Source: Primula veris (taxonomy: Eukaryota; Streptophyta; Magnoliopsida; Ericales; Primulaceae). From it: a stretch of DNA of 64,000 bases. Below, one piece after another: positions 33,151 to 43,882 of the stretch; the stretch's first letter is position 1, and every line of letters starts with the position of its first letter. The notes below the pieces were generated by a model, which did not search any database, was not told where the DNA came from, and worked only from the letters and a program-made list of their open reading frames with translations. The stretch lies in the NCBI GenBank assembly GCA_963682055.1, contig OY821751.1, positions 5,642,001-5,706,000 on the forward strand. Reading direction: 5' to 3'. Both the position numbers and the translations under genes were made by a program.

Positions 33151-33384
33151 CTCCCTCCATCCCAAATTGTAGGGGTTATACGAAAGTACGTGTAATTTTT
33201 ATCGACAAATAACTCATATATAAGTTATTGAAATCGAATTTTTCAAAAATAATTACATTGTTCAAATGTTAAACTATATGAATAAATTTTTAAAATTTAC
33301 ATTTCAACAATTTAACCACGAGATATTTGCCGGTCAAAGTTACACGTAGATACATAGAGTTTCAATATTTTGGGACGGAATGAG
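33151..33384. mobile_element. Stowaway MITE (Tc1/mariner type)
   Basis: 234 bp with termini CTCCCTCCATCCCAAA and ...TTTGGGACGGAATGAG, inverted repeats of the Stowaway consensus, flanked by TA on both sides (33149-33150 and 33385-33386). No coding capacity. Confidence 0.9.
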
Positions 33385-33649
33385 TAATCATTAAAAAGAT
33401 TAATGAAAGTAGTGGATTACCCCCACTTTTAATTTAAAAAAATATATTTTATCTTAATATAATACTTAATTGTTTATGTAAGACTATGATATTTTTACCA
33501 CATAAATAAGAGGTAATTAATTTTGCAAGATTGTTCTAGTAGTATCACGTCTATATAACACGAATTCAGCCAAATAAGGAATCCTTATAATTGATTTTTT
33601 TCAAAAGTAATTTCTAAAAAGTTAAAATTTCAAAAACTAATTCTTTTTT

Positions 33650-34060
33650 ATGCACATTTCTCCCATTCACTTGAAAATTTTAAATTAAATGGATTTTGTT
33701 TGATACATTTACTTGAAAAAACTGAAGTGAATGAGTTTAGGTCTGTTATTTTGAAGTGAATAAATTTTTATTTGCTCGATAATATTGAAGTGAATGATCT
33801 TTTGGTTGATTTTTTGAATTGAATGAACTTTTTTTTGGTACATTCACTTCAAAATACCAAAATAAATGAGTTATTTTTTGTCCATTCATTTTAAAAACTT
33901 AAAGTGCATGAAATTTTGTTTACTACATTCACTTCAAAATATTGAAATGAATGCACTGTTTGTTTATTATTTTGAAGTGCATGAACGTTTTTTTTTATCT
34001 TATATTGTTTGGTCCATTCACTCTAAAATCTTAAAGTGAATACACGTTTTTTTTTGTTTT
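33650..34060. repeat. Degenerate array of hairpin units
   Basis: Seven or more loose repeats of about 55-70 bp. Each contains cattcactt.aaaat.tt and/or its complement 'tt.aagtgaatgaa', so that neighbouring units can pair (for example cattcacttcaaaatattga followed by 'aatgaatgca'). T-runs separate the units. There is no coding potential. Confidence 0.7.
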
Positions 34061-34337
34061 TTTTTTATTTTAATTTTTTTTTGATAGACTGCGAATGAAC
34101 TCGACTGTGAATACTGCATTAAGACGAAGAAATCAATACGTTCAAATGGAGAGTGTTATACTATATTATTGGTCATCTTTGTTCTTACTCTATAAACATT
34201 TACATCGACCTATGTTGTACTTTACTACCATATATAACTTTACCTCTATTATATAAAAAAACTTTACCCTCTATTCAATGTAATATCAATAAATATTAGA
34301 TTCGTTTCTCTCACTCTATACTTTCCACATACATATA

Positions 34338-34637
34338 CTAGTAATCGTGCCCCACGCGTTGCGTGTGTGACGCGTAATGCAATTAAAATATAAAAAATAA
34401 GTGTAGTTATGATACAAATACGTGGATAATACAAAAAAAAAAATAGTATAAGACTTAAAAGAATGTTTGGTTGTTAAAGAGGGACACATAATGTTATTAG
34501 TTTTTATTTTATTTTTATTTTTTTATATGAGGATGGTATTATTGTAATTAATAAAACAATATATGGGTATTTTTGAAAAAAATAGGCAAAATTGAACAGG
34601 CTCAATTCTCTTGGGTTGGCTTATTATAATAGAATGA
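34338..34637 (-). mobile_element. Short non-autonomous Helitron
   Basis: Read on the minus strand it starts TCATTCTATTATAATAAGCC after an A and ends CTAG before a T. A GC-rich hairpin (cacacgcaacgcgtgggg) lies about 10 nt before the 3' end. 300 bp, no coding capacity, and the best preserved member of this family in the window. Confidence 0.82.
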
Positions 34638-34820
34638 TACTAAATTAATATGTAATGTAACACAAATTTTGTTTTCAATAAAGAGTCCCATTTTTTGGAA
34701 AACAAATATTTACCGCTAAAAGCACAGCAAGGCGGCGATACGCGGAAAAAACGTAAAGCCTGGTGTTGGCCACGATTCCTTTTTTCAGCCCTCCACTATT
34801 AAACAATTCAAAACCCTAAC

Positions 34821-34984
34821 ATCCTCTCTCTCTCTCTCTCTACAAACACATACATATATAACAAAAACCTATAGATACATAATAATTTGATATAAAAAAG
34901 CACCTATCTCTCTCTCTCTCTCTACAAACACATACATATATAACAAAAACCTATAGATACATAATAATTTGATATAAAAAAGCA
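34821..34984 (+). repeat. 82-bp tandem duplication in the cytochrome c 5' leader
   Basis: 34821-34902 and 34903-34984 are near-identical. Each has a CT-dinucleotide run followed by tacaaacacatacatatata and 'tttgatataaaaaagca'. The second copy abuts the ATG at 34985. The duplication probably lengthened the 5' UTR or duplicated the initiator region. Confidence 0.93.
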
Positions 34985-37900
34985 ATGGCGTCGTTTGCGG
35001 AGGCACCGACGGGGAATTCGAAGAGCGGTGAGAAGATTTTCAGGACTAAATGCGCTCAGTGTCACACCGTCGATAAAGGGGCTGGTCACAAACAAGGTCT
35101 CCCATCTTTTTTATTTATCTATCTATCTATGTATCCCTCTATTTTATTCAGTTTATATCTGACTATTTGTCTTTCTCGTATTTCCATTATGTCACAAACA
35201 AGGTCTCCATCTTATGTTCATATTTTAGGTATTTTCTGTTGATTAATTGATCCATCTCTTGATTTTCTATCAATTTTTATACTAGTTTATTGAATCCTGA
35301 GATATGATCATTTCAACATCTTATTTGTGCTTTTTTATTTATTATATATATGATTCCCTTTGGATCTGCTAATTTGTTATCAAAAAGTGTTTTATTTGGG
35401 CTTGGATTTGGATTTGGATTCGTATTTATATGTGTGTGTATATATATATATATATACAAGCGGACCTGCCCACCCGATGTGTGTGAACCCAAAAAAAAAT
35501 ATATGGAACAATTAAAATAGTACCTGTAGGAGAGAGAACAAATTCTTCAACGAAAATAAAGTGGAATCCAGTTGCAAGAGAGAGGGAAAGAATAGAGAGA
35601 AATAATGATGCTAGTTTATGATTTTAATTATTAAACGTTAGATAAGAGCAAGAGAAGTTATTTTTTTCTATTTTAAATTTTAAATCATGGAGCAGTTAAG
35701 TCTTTGCTATTTTTGTAATTTCTATAATTATAGGGGTCTTTTAGTTATTAGTTGTTTCAAGGCTTCATAAGAGGTCTTCACATAAAGTAATAGTATAGAT
35801 ATATATATTGTTTCGATAAACAGATTTGTATATGTCGATTGCAGTTATTTCTTTTTGATGTTATTTATTTACCTTTCCAGAAAAATTATTGTGGAATTTA
35901 TATTTTCTCTAGTAATTGGATATGATAAATTTGTCAGCAATTAAATTTATATCCCTTCTGTCTCCCCATGATTTATATACATTTACATATACGTGATTTT
36001 ACAAACTATTTATATGTTGCATCAGGGTTAATTAGAATATAGATTGATGATATGAAATGATCCGTCGAGAACAGAGGTCCTTCACAGCCCCGGCTGACAC
36101 GTCAGCATCGGTGGTCCCTAGATCTGTTTTCCACCGTGGCGCTTTGCGGCGGAGACGGTGGAGATGCTGGTAACCCATAGCGTGGTGTAACGTATGGGTT
36201 ATCGATAATCGTTTATAAAATCAACATTTAAAAAACTCATAATTAATACAGATAAAAATTTACATAATACTAAAAAAAATCAGAATACCTGTGATAGAGA
36301 GAGTAAAATCTTCACTAAAAATAAATAAGGAGTAAAACTGTAAAAGATATATATAGAGAGAGGATAATATTACTCTGTGAAAAGGGGTTAGAAAGTGGGA
36401 TTGGGAAGAAATAAGAGTGAGCAGTTTCTAAAGTGGGATTGGGAAGAAATAAGTGGGAGCAGTTTCTATACGGTTTATATTGCTGGGCAGTTTTTTCTTT
36501 TTGAATTAAAGGTATTTTGGTAAATAAATTAATTAGAGAGGTTTTTTTGCAAATATTTGTTTCAAGGCCTCATAAGACCTCTACACATAAAGTAATAGTA
36601 TAGATATAGATAGCGATGATTAGATTGACGGTGGGTGGCCAAGATGGGTTTTGGGTGGTTGTGGTGGGGGGTGTACAGTTAGAGGTGGGGTGAGGGTTGA
36701 TATTTGTTTTATCTTTTAATTGTTTTTAATATTTAATGTTGTTTTGTGATTCAAAGGGTAAATAAGTAATTTTTTTTAACAGAAGTTACGCCAGCTGTTT
36801 TTTGACAACTGGCGTAACTTCTGTTAAAAAAATTAACGTCTAGGTACTAAATTGATCGAATTATTAACGTTCAGGTACTAGTTTGGTTTTCCTGAAACCA
36901 CAGGGTACTAATCGTTATTTTTTCAAACCCCAGGGTACTAATTGGGTATTAACCCTCTATATCGAGATGCATATAGTTTGCGCCATATGTATTTATGAAA
37001 TTTGAGTTTGGATTCAGATGTAATAATGTTTTTCTTTGTTATTGATATTTTTTTTTATGTTGTCAGCTGAGTTATTTTCAGTTTCCTAAAGAATTATTTT
37101 GTTTTAAAACTTCCTATGTTCATTGGAACTTGCTGCATTTTCCGTTATATCACATGGAAGAGTCAAATGACTGCACATATGCATATATGAGAACACTTTA
37201 TACGATATATTTGAATGTGTATCTGGGCTTGGGACTTGAATTATCAAATTTTCTTCAGTTTTCCTTGTAGCTATGTTGCAATAATTATTAATAACGATTC
37301 GATCTTTCTAATAGCTTTTAAATGAACCTGGGTTCTAAAACATAACCAAGGAGTCCAATCAAGATAGATTGAATACCCTTTATGGGTTTTAATTTGTTTT
37401 TTCTTTTTGTTTGATAAGTGAATCTGATGTAGCTGAAATTATTGGTTTCTCTGATATGGAAATGGTACTCTTAGTGACTGTTTGGCAACTTCTTTTTCTC
37501 TTAGCTTTTTGCTTAAAAAAGTTATTGGTGCTTGGTTTGTTAGCTTTTAAAAAGCTAGTTTTGGCCCAAGAAAGCTAATAAAAGTAGAGAAGTTAAAAAG
37601 AGAGGATTTTTTTAGCCTTTTCGCATAAAGATTACCGAAAGTAGAAATTTATTAAAATCATCTGTGTACTTGTAGTTTTGTAAGTTAAAATAAGTAAAAA
37701 ATTGACTTATTGATATATAAGTTATTAGTACTTTTAATGTTTAAAAGCTAAGGTTGTGCCAAACACTACACTGCAGCAGTTCAGCTTTTACGAAGCAAGT
37801 TTGTATCTCATTGTTTCTTTGAAGTAGTTTTTTAACAAAAAAACAGATGCCAAACACACCCTTACTCATTGATGTGGTATCTTGAGCTTGATTGTTAAAT

Positions 37901-40900
37901 TTAGTGTTTGGTTTTATTGGATCGACGCATATCTGGTCTACTCATTTATGTTGATCAATACCCTGGATAATGGCTATTGGGGTTCTGGGGGTTGGCTGGC
38001 CCTTTAATGTAGTGCATGATATGTTAATCTTAATTATTAATGCATCTTTAGTTGTAATGGTTTTGTTTGTTGCTGCTCCTGGGTGAGCTACAGTTCTCCG
38101 AATCAATATAGAAGCTCTATTGGTCAAGTTTACAGTCAAGTATTTTGGCCATACAATAAAAAATCAAACAAAAAGTGAGTGTTATTACAAGCTAAACAAC
38201 ATACGAGTTTAAAAGGCAATTAACTTGATCTTTTAAGGTCTACTCAAACAAACCCTAAATCAGTCTGTCGCTACTCTTACAAGTTTTTGTAACTGTAGGA
38301 TTGACATACAAGCTTAAAAGGCAATTAACTTGATCTTATAAGGTCTACTCAAACAAACCCTAAATCAGTCTGTCGCTACTCTTAAAAGTTTTTGTAACTG
38401 TAGGATTGCATGGTTAGTTATTTACTTATCTACACCCTGATCTTATAGGTGATTCACTTTAGATTTCCCCTTCTGCTAGTTTTTCATATACATGGCCTTC
38501 CTTTTTAACATTATGGACAATTTTGATCATATGGCGACAAATAGCATAGTCCTTGTGTTTTTTATTTGTATTTGACAATTTCTTCCAATTTTTAATTTGT
38601 TTTCCCTTACATTAGAAAGAGATCAATAATGTTTATGCTATTGACTAGTAGTGTAGTCACATCATTTATGGTGGCTGTTATTTGAAGTGGTAATCCGTAT
38701 AATGTAATTTAACGCCTCAACAAGTTTTAAGATTAGAGTAGCTCCAAGTCTCGTGTAACATTAAATCTTTCGCATGCTTTGAGGAATTCAGAGGCCCTTG
38801 ATGTTTTATTTTATTACTGATTGGGTTTCAAAATGCTGGCTACTAAATGGTTTTGAAGTAAATGGATTATGAAACACATGATGTGTATGCCTAAAATTCC
38901 AGTGAGCTGAAGCAATGATATTGTTGGCTTTTTTGTCATACCTTCAGCATTTCAAAGGTAGTTACTCCCAACTACTGCCTAATGGTCTTTTTTTAGTACC
39001 TTCTTTTTTCGTGTGGAAGAAGGCGTTTGGTATAACGTTAGAAAGTTACTGTACCTTCCTTTCCTTGAAATTAGCCAAAAGCGATAGAATTCGACCTCTA
39101 CTTATTTGTTTTTTGTAAAGGGGTATTCGGCATTCTTTAAATTGTTACAAATTAGGGTAGACTCTTACGATTAAGCATAGTAGATTGAAGGCACTTTCTA
39201 TATCCTCTAACCATCAGTATCTAGTTAAAGCTGTGACAAATAACTCTTTCAGATTATTATAGTTGATGTTTTAAACCTTTCGAATTTTTTGAATAAAGGG
39301 AAAACAATCTCGAATTGAGAAATAAAAACCCCCATGCTAGTTGGTCTCAGCATACCTAGTAGCTAATATTATAAGATCTAATTTGGTGATCGTAAACTGC
39401 CGCATCGTCCGATTTTATTAACTACAATCCAAACTCAACCTAACCCTTTTACTTGTTGGACTTTGGAGATGCATTGTTAATTGTTTGATCTGTATGCTGT
39501 GTCTTATTTATTTGTCTTTCTCTCTATTGATGAAGTGGAGAAGAGTTCTTGAAAGGGAGAAGGTCCATTTGAGGTTTGCTAACTCACATGCTTGTAAATA
39601 ACATCTCGTCATATATTGTTATATTTTCTTTTGTTGAATATGAATTATAGCCTAGGAAGAAGTATGGAGCTAAATTGATCTTCTATTTGATAAGATGCTT
39701 GTAGACAACAATAGTCTAATCCAACATCGACTTGATTTAGGACAAACTTGTGTAGTTGGTTCATACTCATTGGCGGAAATATATGTATGCTTAACTCTGT
39801 AGACAGCCTGTGGTTCTTACTTCCTCAGACTAGACTAAGCTGGTTGTATCCTAGTATACCTTTGTATTTTGTGGTTACCACTTGCCAGTATTATTGTTCA
39901 TCTCAATGGCAAGGAAAATATTTAGACTTAAAAAAGTATTAGAATGGGTCTTTTAACAGCGACACTTTAAAGTAGCTTGCCTTTTGCTGTTTGCTTCGGT
40001 GATATCTTATCTTAACTAGTTTGTTGACTTCCGTTTTTTATATCTAATCAATTTTTGAACTATAACATAGAAATAATTCGAATTAATTTGGAAGAAATGA
40101 ACTTTGTATTATCATTTGGCTCCATGAACTTAAATTTTAGTCGATGATTTTCTTGATTTTTAGTATTTTGTCATCACAAAGGGAAATATAGAAACTGTCG
40201 ATCAAGTGGTAAGGTTTGTTGTACCAACTTAAATTGCAAGTTCTTTTTAACTCTTATATATGTATTTACTCTTTAACCTTATCATTCTAACATTAGTTTT
40301 TTAATGTGAAACTACCATTTCAAATGTTGCCCTTTGGCTTTATATTGCCAATTGAAATATCTGTCCAAAAGCAGCTTTTTTTAGGTAAGTAGCTGTACTC
40401 GCAGATTAATAGAGAGCGGTAGCTTATTGGTTGAAATTTTATATTTTATTACCGTATATCTGTTTGAATAGTTGATGAAATTATACTTTATTACCGTATA
40501 TCTGTTCCTCTTTTTGTTCTCTTTTCCTCACACTTGATTTATGGTTCTTTCAGGGCCCAACCTGAATGGCCTTTTTGGAAGGCAGTCTGGAACAACTGCT
40601 GGGTACTCCTACTCTTCTGCAAACAAGAACATGGCTGTGGAATGGAAAGAGAACACTTTGTACGATTATTTACTCAACCCTAAGAAGGTATTACACGTTG
40701 CAAGTTTATATTTAATTTTTTATAGCTCAAATAAAAGTGGACTTGAGAGTCAGATGTAAACGAGTGAGGAATTGCTAGTCGTAAACACCTCAGATCAACA
40801 ATTTTTAGATATTTTATGATTAGTCTTTTTTATTTAGTTTAGCCTATCCAACTGGCTCATAATCAACACCTGAATGCTTTTTTTGATGGAAGGATTTTTC

Positions 40901-41378
40901 ACAAGAATATCAATGGTTTAGAATGTGAAAGCGATACGGGATCATTTTTGGAAAAAAACTTCACGTGTGTAATGTTTGTTTTAATCTAGAGCGCAAGAAA
41001 ATCTCCTAAAGGCGTAGAAAGTTAAGCCTTTTGAGCTTTTCAATAAACATTATTTTTGCTTATACTAGCAGAAGCAAAATGTGATGCGCTTTCAAGCGAT
41101 TCTTTTAGTATTGTGGAAAATTGTGGCGAGAGAATCTTTTCATAAACAATTTTTGGCTCCAAGAAATTGTCATCTCTTATATTTTCCAAAGCTTAAGTAG
41201 TCTCCCACGACTACAGCAATAACAATCCCGACAGGTGGCCTGTTCTCTCTTCTGAACTAACGAAATTTATTTTTTGTTATTGCAGTACATACCAGGAACT
41301 AAGATGGTTTTCCCAGGACTGAAGAAGCCACAGGACCGTGCAGATCTCATTGCATATCTAAAGGAATCTACCGCATAG
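34985..41378 (+). CDS. CYTC: Cytochrome c, three exons
   Basis: Exons are 34985-35096, 40554-40687 and 41286-41378 (339 nt, 112 aa), all with GT-AG introns and frame kept across both junctions. The protein is a standard plant cytochrome c: an N-terminal extension [10 protein letters not shown], the haem-binding CAQCH at residues 23-27, [11 protein letters not shown], and [11 protein letters not shown] with the axial Met. It ends AYLKESTA. It shuttles electrons from complex III to complex IV in the mitochondrial intermembrane space and also takes part in cell-death signalling. All essential residues are present, so it is probably functional. The first intron is 5457 bp and contains two Helitron-like elements, a 27-bp-arm hairpin and a 105-bp tandem repeat. 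The second is 598 bp. A tandem 82-bp duplication lies directly upstream. Confidence 0.97.
35457..35799 (-). mobile_element. Helitron-like element in cytochrome c intron 1
   Basis: On the minus strand it starts TCTATACTATTACTTTATGTG after an A and ends CTTG before a T. The 3' part (cacacacatcgggtgggcag) is GC-rich. The same 5' terminus with 'aggtcttatgaggccttgaa' is found at 36604. CTTG departs from the usual CTRR end. Confidence 0.6.
36165..36604 (-). mobile_element. Second Helitron-like element in cytochrome c intron 1
   Basis: Shares the 5' terminus TCTATACTATTACTTTATGTG (minus strand, after an A) with the element at 35457-35799. Near its 3' end is a hairpin with arms aacccata and tatgggtt. 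The exact 3' end is uncertain. The neighbouring 36060-36165 is unusually GC-rich for this intron. Confidence 0.5.
36771..36832. repeat. Hairpin with 27-bp arms in cytochrome c intron 1
   Basis: 36771-36797 pairs with 36806-36832 with one mismatch and an 8-nt loop (core aacagaagttacgccag). To its right, 36835-36955 has phrases such as 'gtactagtttggtt' and 'cagggtactaat' typical of MULE-type MITE arms, but no matching left arm is seen. Confidence 0.88.
38199..38408. repeat. 105-bp tandem duplication in cytochrome c intron 1
   Basis: Two copies, 38199-38303 and 38304-38408, with only a few differences (for example gatcttttaagg versus gatcttataagg). Non-coding. Confidence 0.94.
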
Positions 41379-43087
41379 TGTGCTTGTTACTATTTGTGCT
41401 TTAAGTTGTAGACATTTTTGAATGTCGGGAGGGTATTATTTGCTCCGAGAGGAGCCTAAAACAGTTTCTTTTTCCTGAATTTGAGTTTGAATAGTTATGT
41501 TTTGCTCGGTTAAACCTGTGGAAATTGCCTTACGTAGAAGAAAACATGAAGTCACATTGACATTATGAACTACTATAAGATTTTTTGATGAAAATAAAGA
41601 TTGTGCCAATGTTTTTTCTGTTGAAGTTTTATAGGGATCTGACATTCGAGTCTTCCCACTCATTTGTGGTTCATGCCATAGTTACTGAGAAACTCTATTT
41701 AGGGCGATATCGTGTTTCCCCGGAAACGCGTTTCGGAGACGAGTACGGTACTCTTTTAGAATTTTAGGAGAAACGTATCCGAAACCTTTCAAAAACCGAT
41801 GAGAATTCTTTTAAAATCTTTAACAACGCTTCTTGTAAACTTCAATAAAATATTTAAAAAACTTATAAGATACTTGAAAAAACTGCAACCGTCAAAATTG
41901 GTTTTTACTTTTTGCCAACTCTATGAGACGTGGTCTATCATGTCATGTTGATGATGTGGTGTGCCAATCCAATAATATAAAGAGATGTGTTTATTATGCA
42001 TTACATATCTATAAAACTGAAACATCAAATTAAATGCATTAAATCTAATTTTTCTTTTGTGGAGTCACTGTGTTTGACTGTATATTATGCAGTTAAATAA
42101 AATACCGTTGGATCATATATAAAACCGTAAGATTTAAGGGTAGAATAGTAATTTCAGGGTTCTTTTTTTTAATAGGGTTTAGATCCTATAAACCGTTGGA
42201 TCATATATAGAACCGTAAGATTTAAGGGTATAATAGTAATTTCAGGGTTCTTTTTTTTTTAATAGGGTTTTAGATCCTATGGTTCAGATATAATATAAAG
42301 TGATATAACGGTCTTCTATTTAACAGCACAATGTGCCGTCAATGAAATAACTGCAAATAAGGGGGACCCATTAACTCTACCCCATAAAGATCACAATCTT
42401 CCATCTCCGACCGATGAGTTTCTCAACATCACTTTATACGTTACATGTATCACTAAATTTATATGATTTACATCAAAAGATATTATAAATTACATATTTC
42501 TTTGGTAGACGACCGTTCCAATTTGGGGAACCTAAGCAATTAAAAATCCAATAGAAAAAGAGAAACCCTTGTTTGATCACCCTTAAATTTTAAAAACAAA
42601 CATTATATTCCTATTTGTTAGATTTGTAATATTTAAAGGAAGACCCGTCCGACTTAAAGTTTATAGTTTCAAATAAATTAAATATTATATACTATGAAAA
42701 GAAAATACCTGAAATGATATAAGCTTGTAAAAAAAACTATATACTACTTGCTGATGATTAACGTTAGAAGAAATAAGTTACTTCAGAAAAATAATTAAAG
42801 AAGTAGTGGGGTGAGGATTAACTTTTATATTGTACAATTAAAAATTAACCTTTTCCATGAAATTTAACCACATGGCATATTTTTAGTGGGTTGCCACACC
42901 ATGAATGCTTACATCCTAAGAGTTTATCGTTTTTACTATTCTAAACATAAGAGACTCGTTAGTTTTAGAAAAAGAATCGCTAATGTAAATAAATCATCAT
43001 AGTAGTTTCTAAGAGTTTATTATTGAGGTGTTTGGTTTATTTGTCATGTGATATATTGTTTTTAAGTTCTAAAAACTCAACAAATTA
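41379..43087. other. Cytochrome c 3' flank and spacer
   Basis: 3' UTR of cytochrome c with aataaag near 41594, then AT-rich spacer with the 88-bp tandem repeat at 42105-42281. No gene is seen. Confidence 0.65.
42105..42281. repeat. 88-bp tandem duplication
   Basis: Copies start at 42105 and 42193 (ccgttggatcatatata) and differ at a few bases and in T-run length. Confidence 0.93.
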
Positions 43088-43092
43088 AATTT

Positions 43093-43297
43093 TGTTGTAA
43101 TACAACTATTAGCTACGTATTTAGGAAGACAGAAGTAGAGAGAATGGAGAACAGTATCTTTTTTATTATGAATGAATATCTGAATAAATGTAAAATAAAA
43201 GACCCATAACCCTCTTTATATAGATAGAAGGGTAGGGTTACAAGCCCACTTGGGCTCATAAAATACAAGTCCAAGAGTCCAATAATATACTACAACA
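43093..43297 (-). repeat. 3' LTR of copia element 2
   Basis: 205 bp. The adjacent ctccccattt (43298-43307) is the reverse complement of the polypurine tract, which fixes the transcription direction as minus. It contains a 'ctatataaagagg' TATA-like box on the minus strand. Confidence 0.93.
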
Positions 43298-43489
43298 CTC
43301 CCCATTTGGACGTCTTGAATTCTTCGTCTTCATGCAGTCGATCTGAGTCGAGTTCATTCGCAGTGCTAAACACATAAATACCTTAGGGTCGAAAAACCCG
43401 GTGTGGGACAAAACTGGTACTTCAGATAAATTGTGTAGCCGAATGATATATGCCAAAATACTATGTAAGTAACTAACCACAAAACAGTG

Positions 43490-43790
43490 TGCCTCATCAA
43501 AACCTTGTCGGAGCAAACCCAATGGGAAAATCTCTGATCGAAGGGAAAAGAATGCAACAGTGGTAGTCGTGGGGGATCAACCATAAAACATGTGCCTCAT
43601 CAAAACCTTGCCAGAGTAAACCAAGTGGGAAAAAACTCTGGTCGAATGACAAAAAAGTACACAGTGGTAAGAAGTATATGACATAATACTCACCCTGATT
43701 TCGGCAATCCTTAGTGAGGTATAACATGGAACGTGTCTCGCTAAAAAACCTTGTCAAGGAAAACCCGGTGGGAAAAACCTTGTACTAAGG
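43490..43790 (-). repeat. Three direct repeats in the copia 3' untranslated region
   Basis: Units of about 70-120 bp carrying 'gcctcatcaaaaccttg' or 'tctcgctaaaaaaccttg' and then 'gtgggaaaa', around 43492, 43590 and 43735. Non-coding. Confidence 0.65.
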
Positions 43791-43882
43791 ACAAAAAGAG
43801 TACACATGCATACAATAGGATGCTCCCCCTCACTTGCACACGACAGGGTGCGAGGATTTCAACTTCGACATAAAATGTCGCT

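Larger units (their letters stand above)
30359..34984. other. Gene-free stretch upstream of cytochrome c
   Basis: Holds a possible hAT-like repeat (30424-31182), a retroelement-like segment with a palindrome array (about 31285-32340), an unassigned patch at 32340-32660, a Stowaway element (33151-33384), a hairpin-forming repeat array (33650-34060) and a Helitron (34338-34637). No host gene is recognised. Confidence 0.6.

Noticed and set aside
33560..34100. CRISPR-like array
   Set aside because: Units are degenerate, alternate in orientation and lack constant repeats and unique spacers, and this is plant nuclear DNA.
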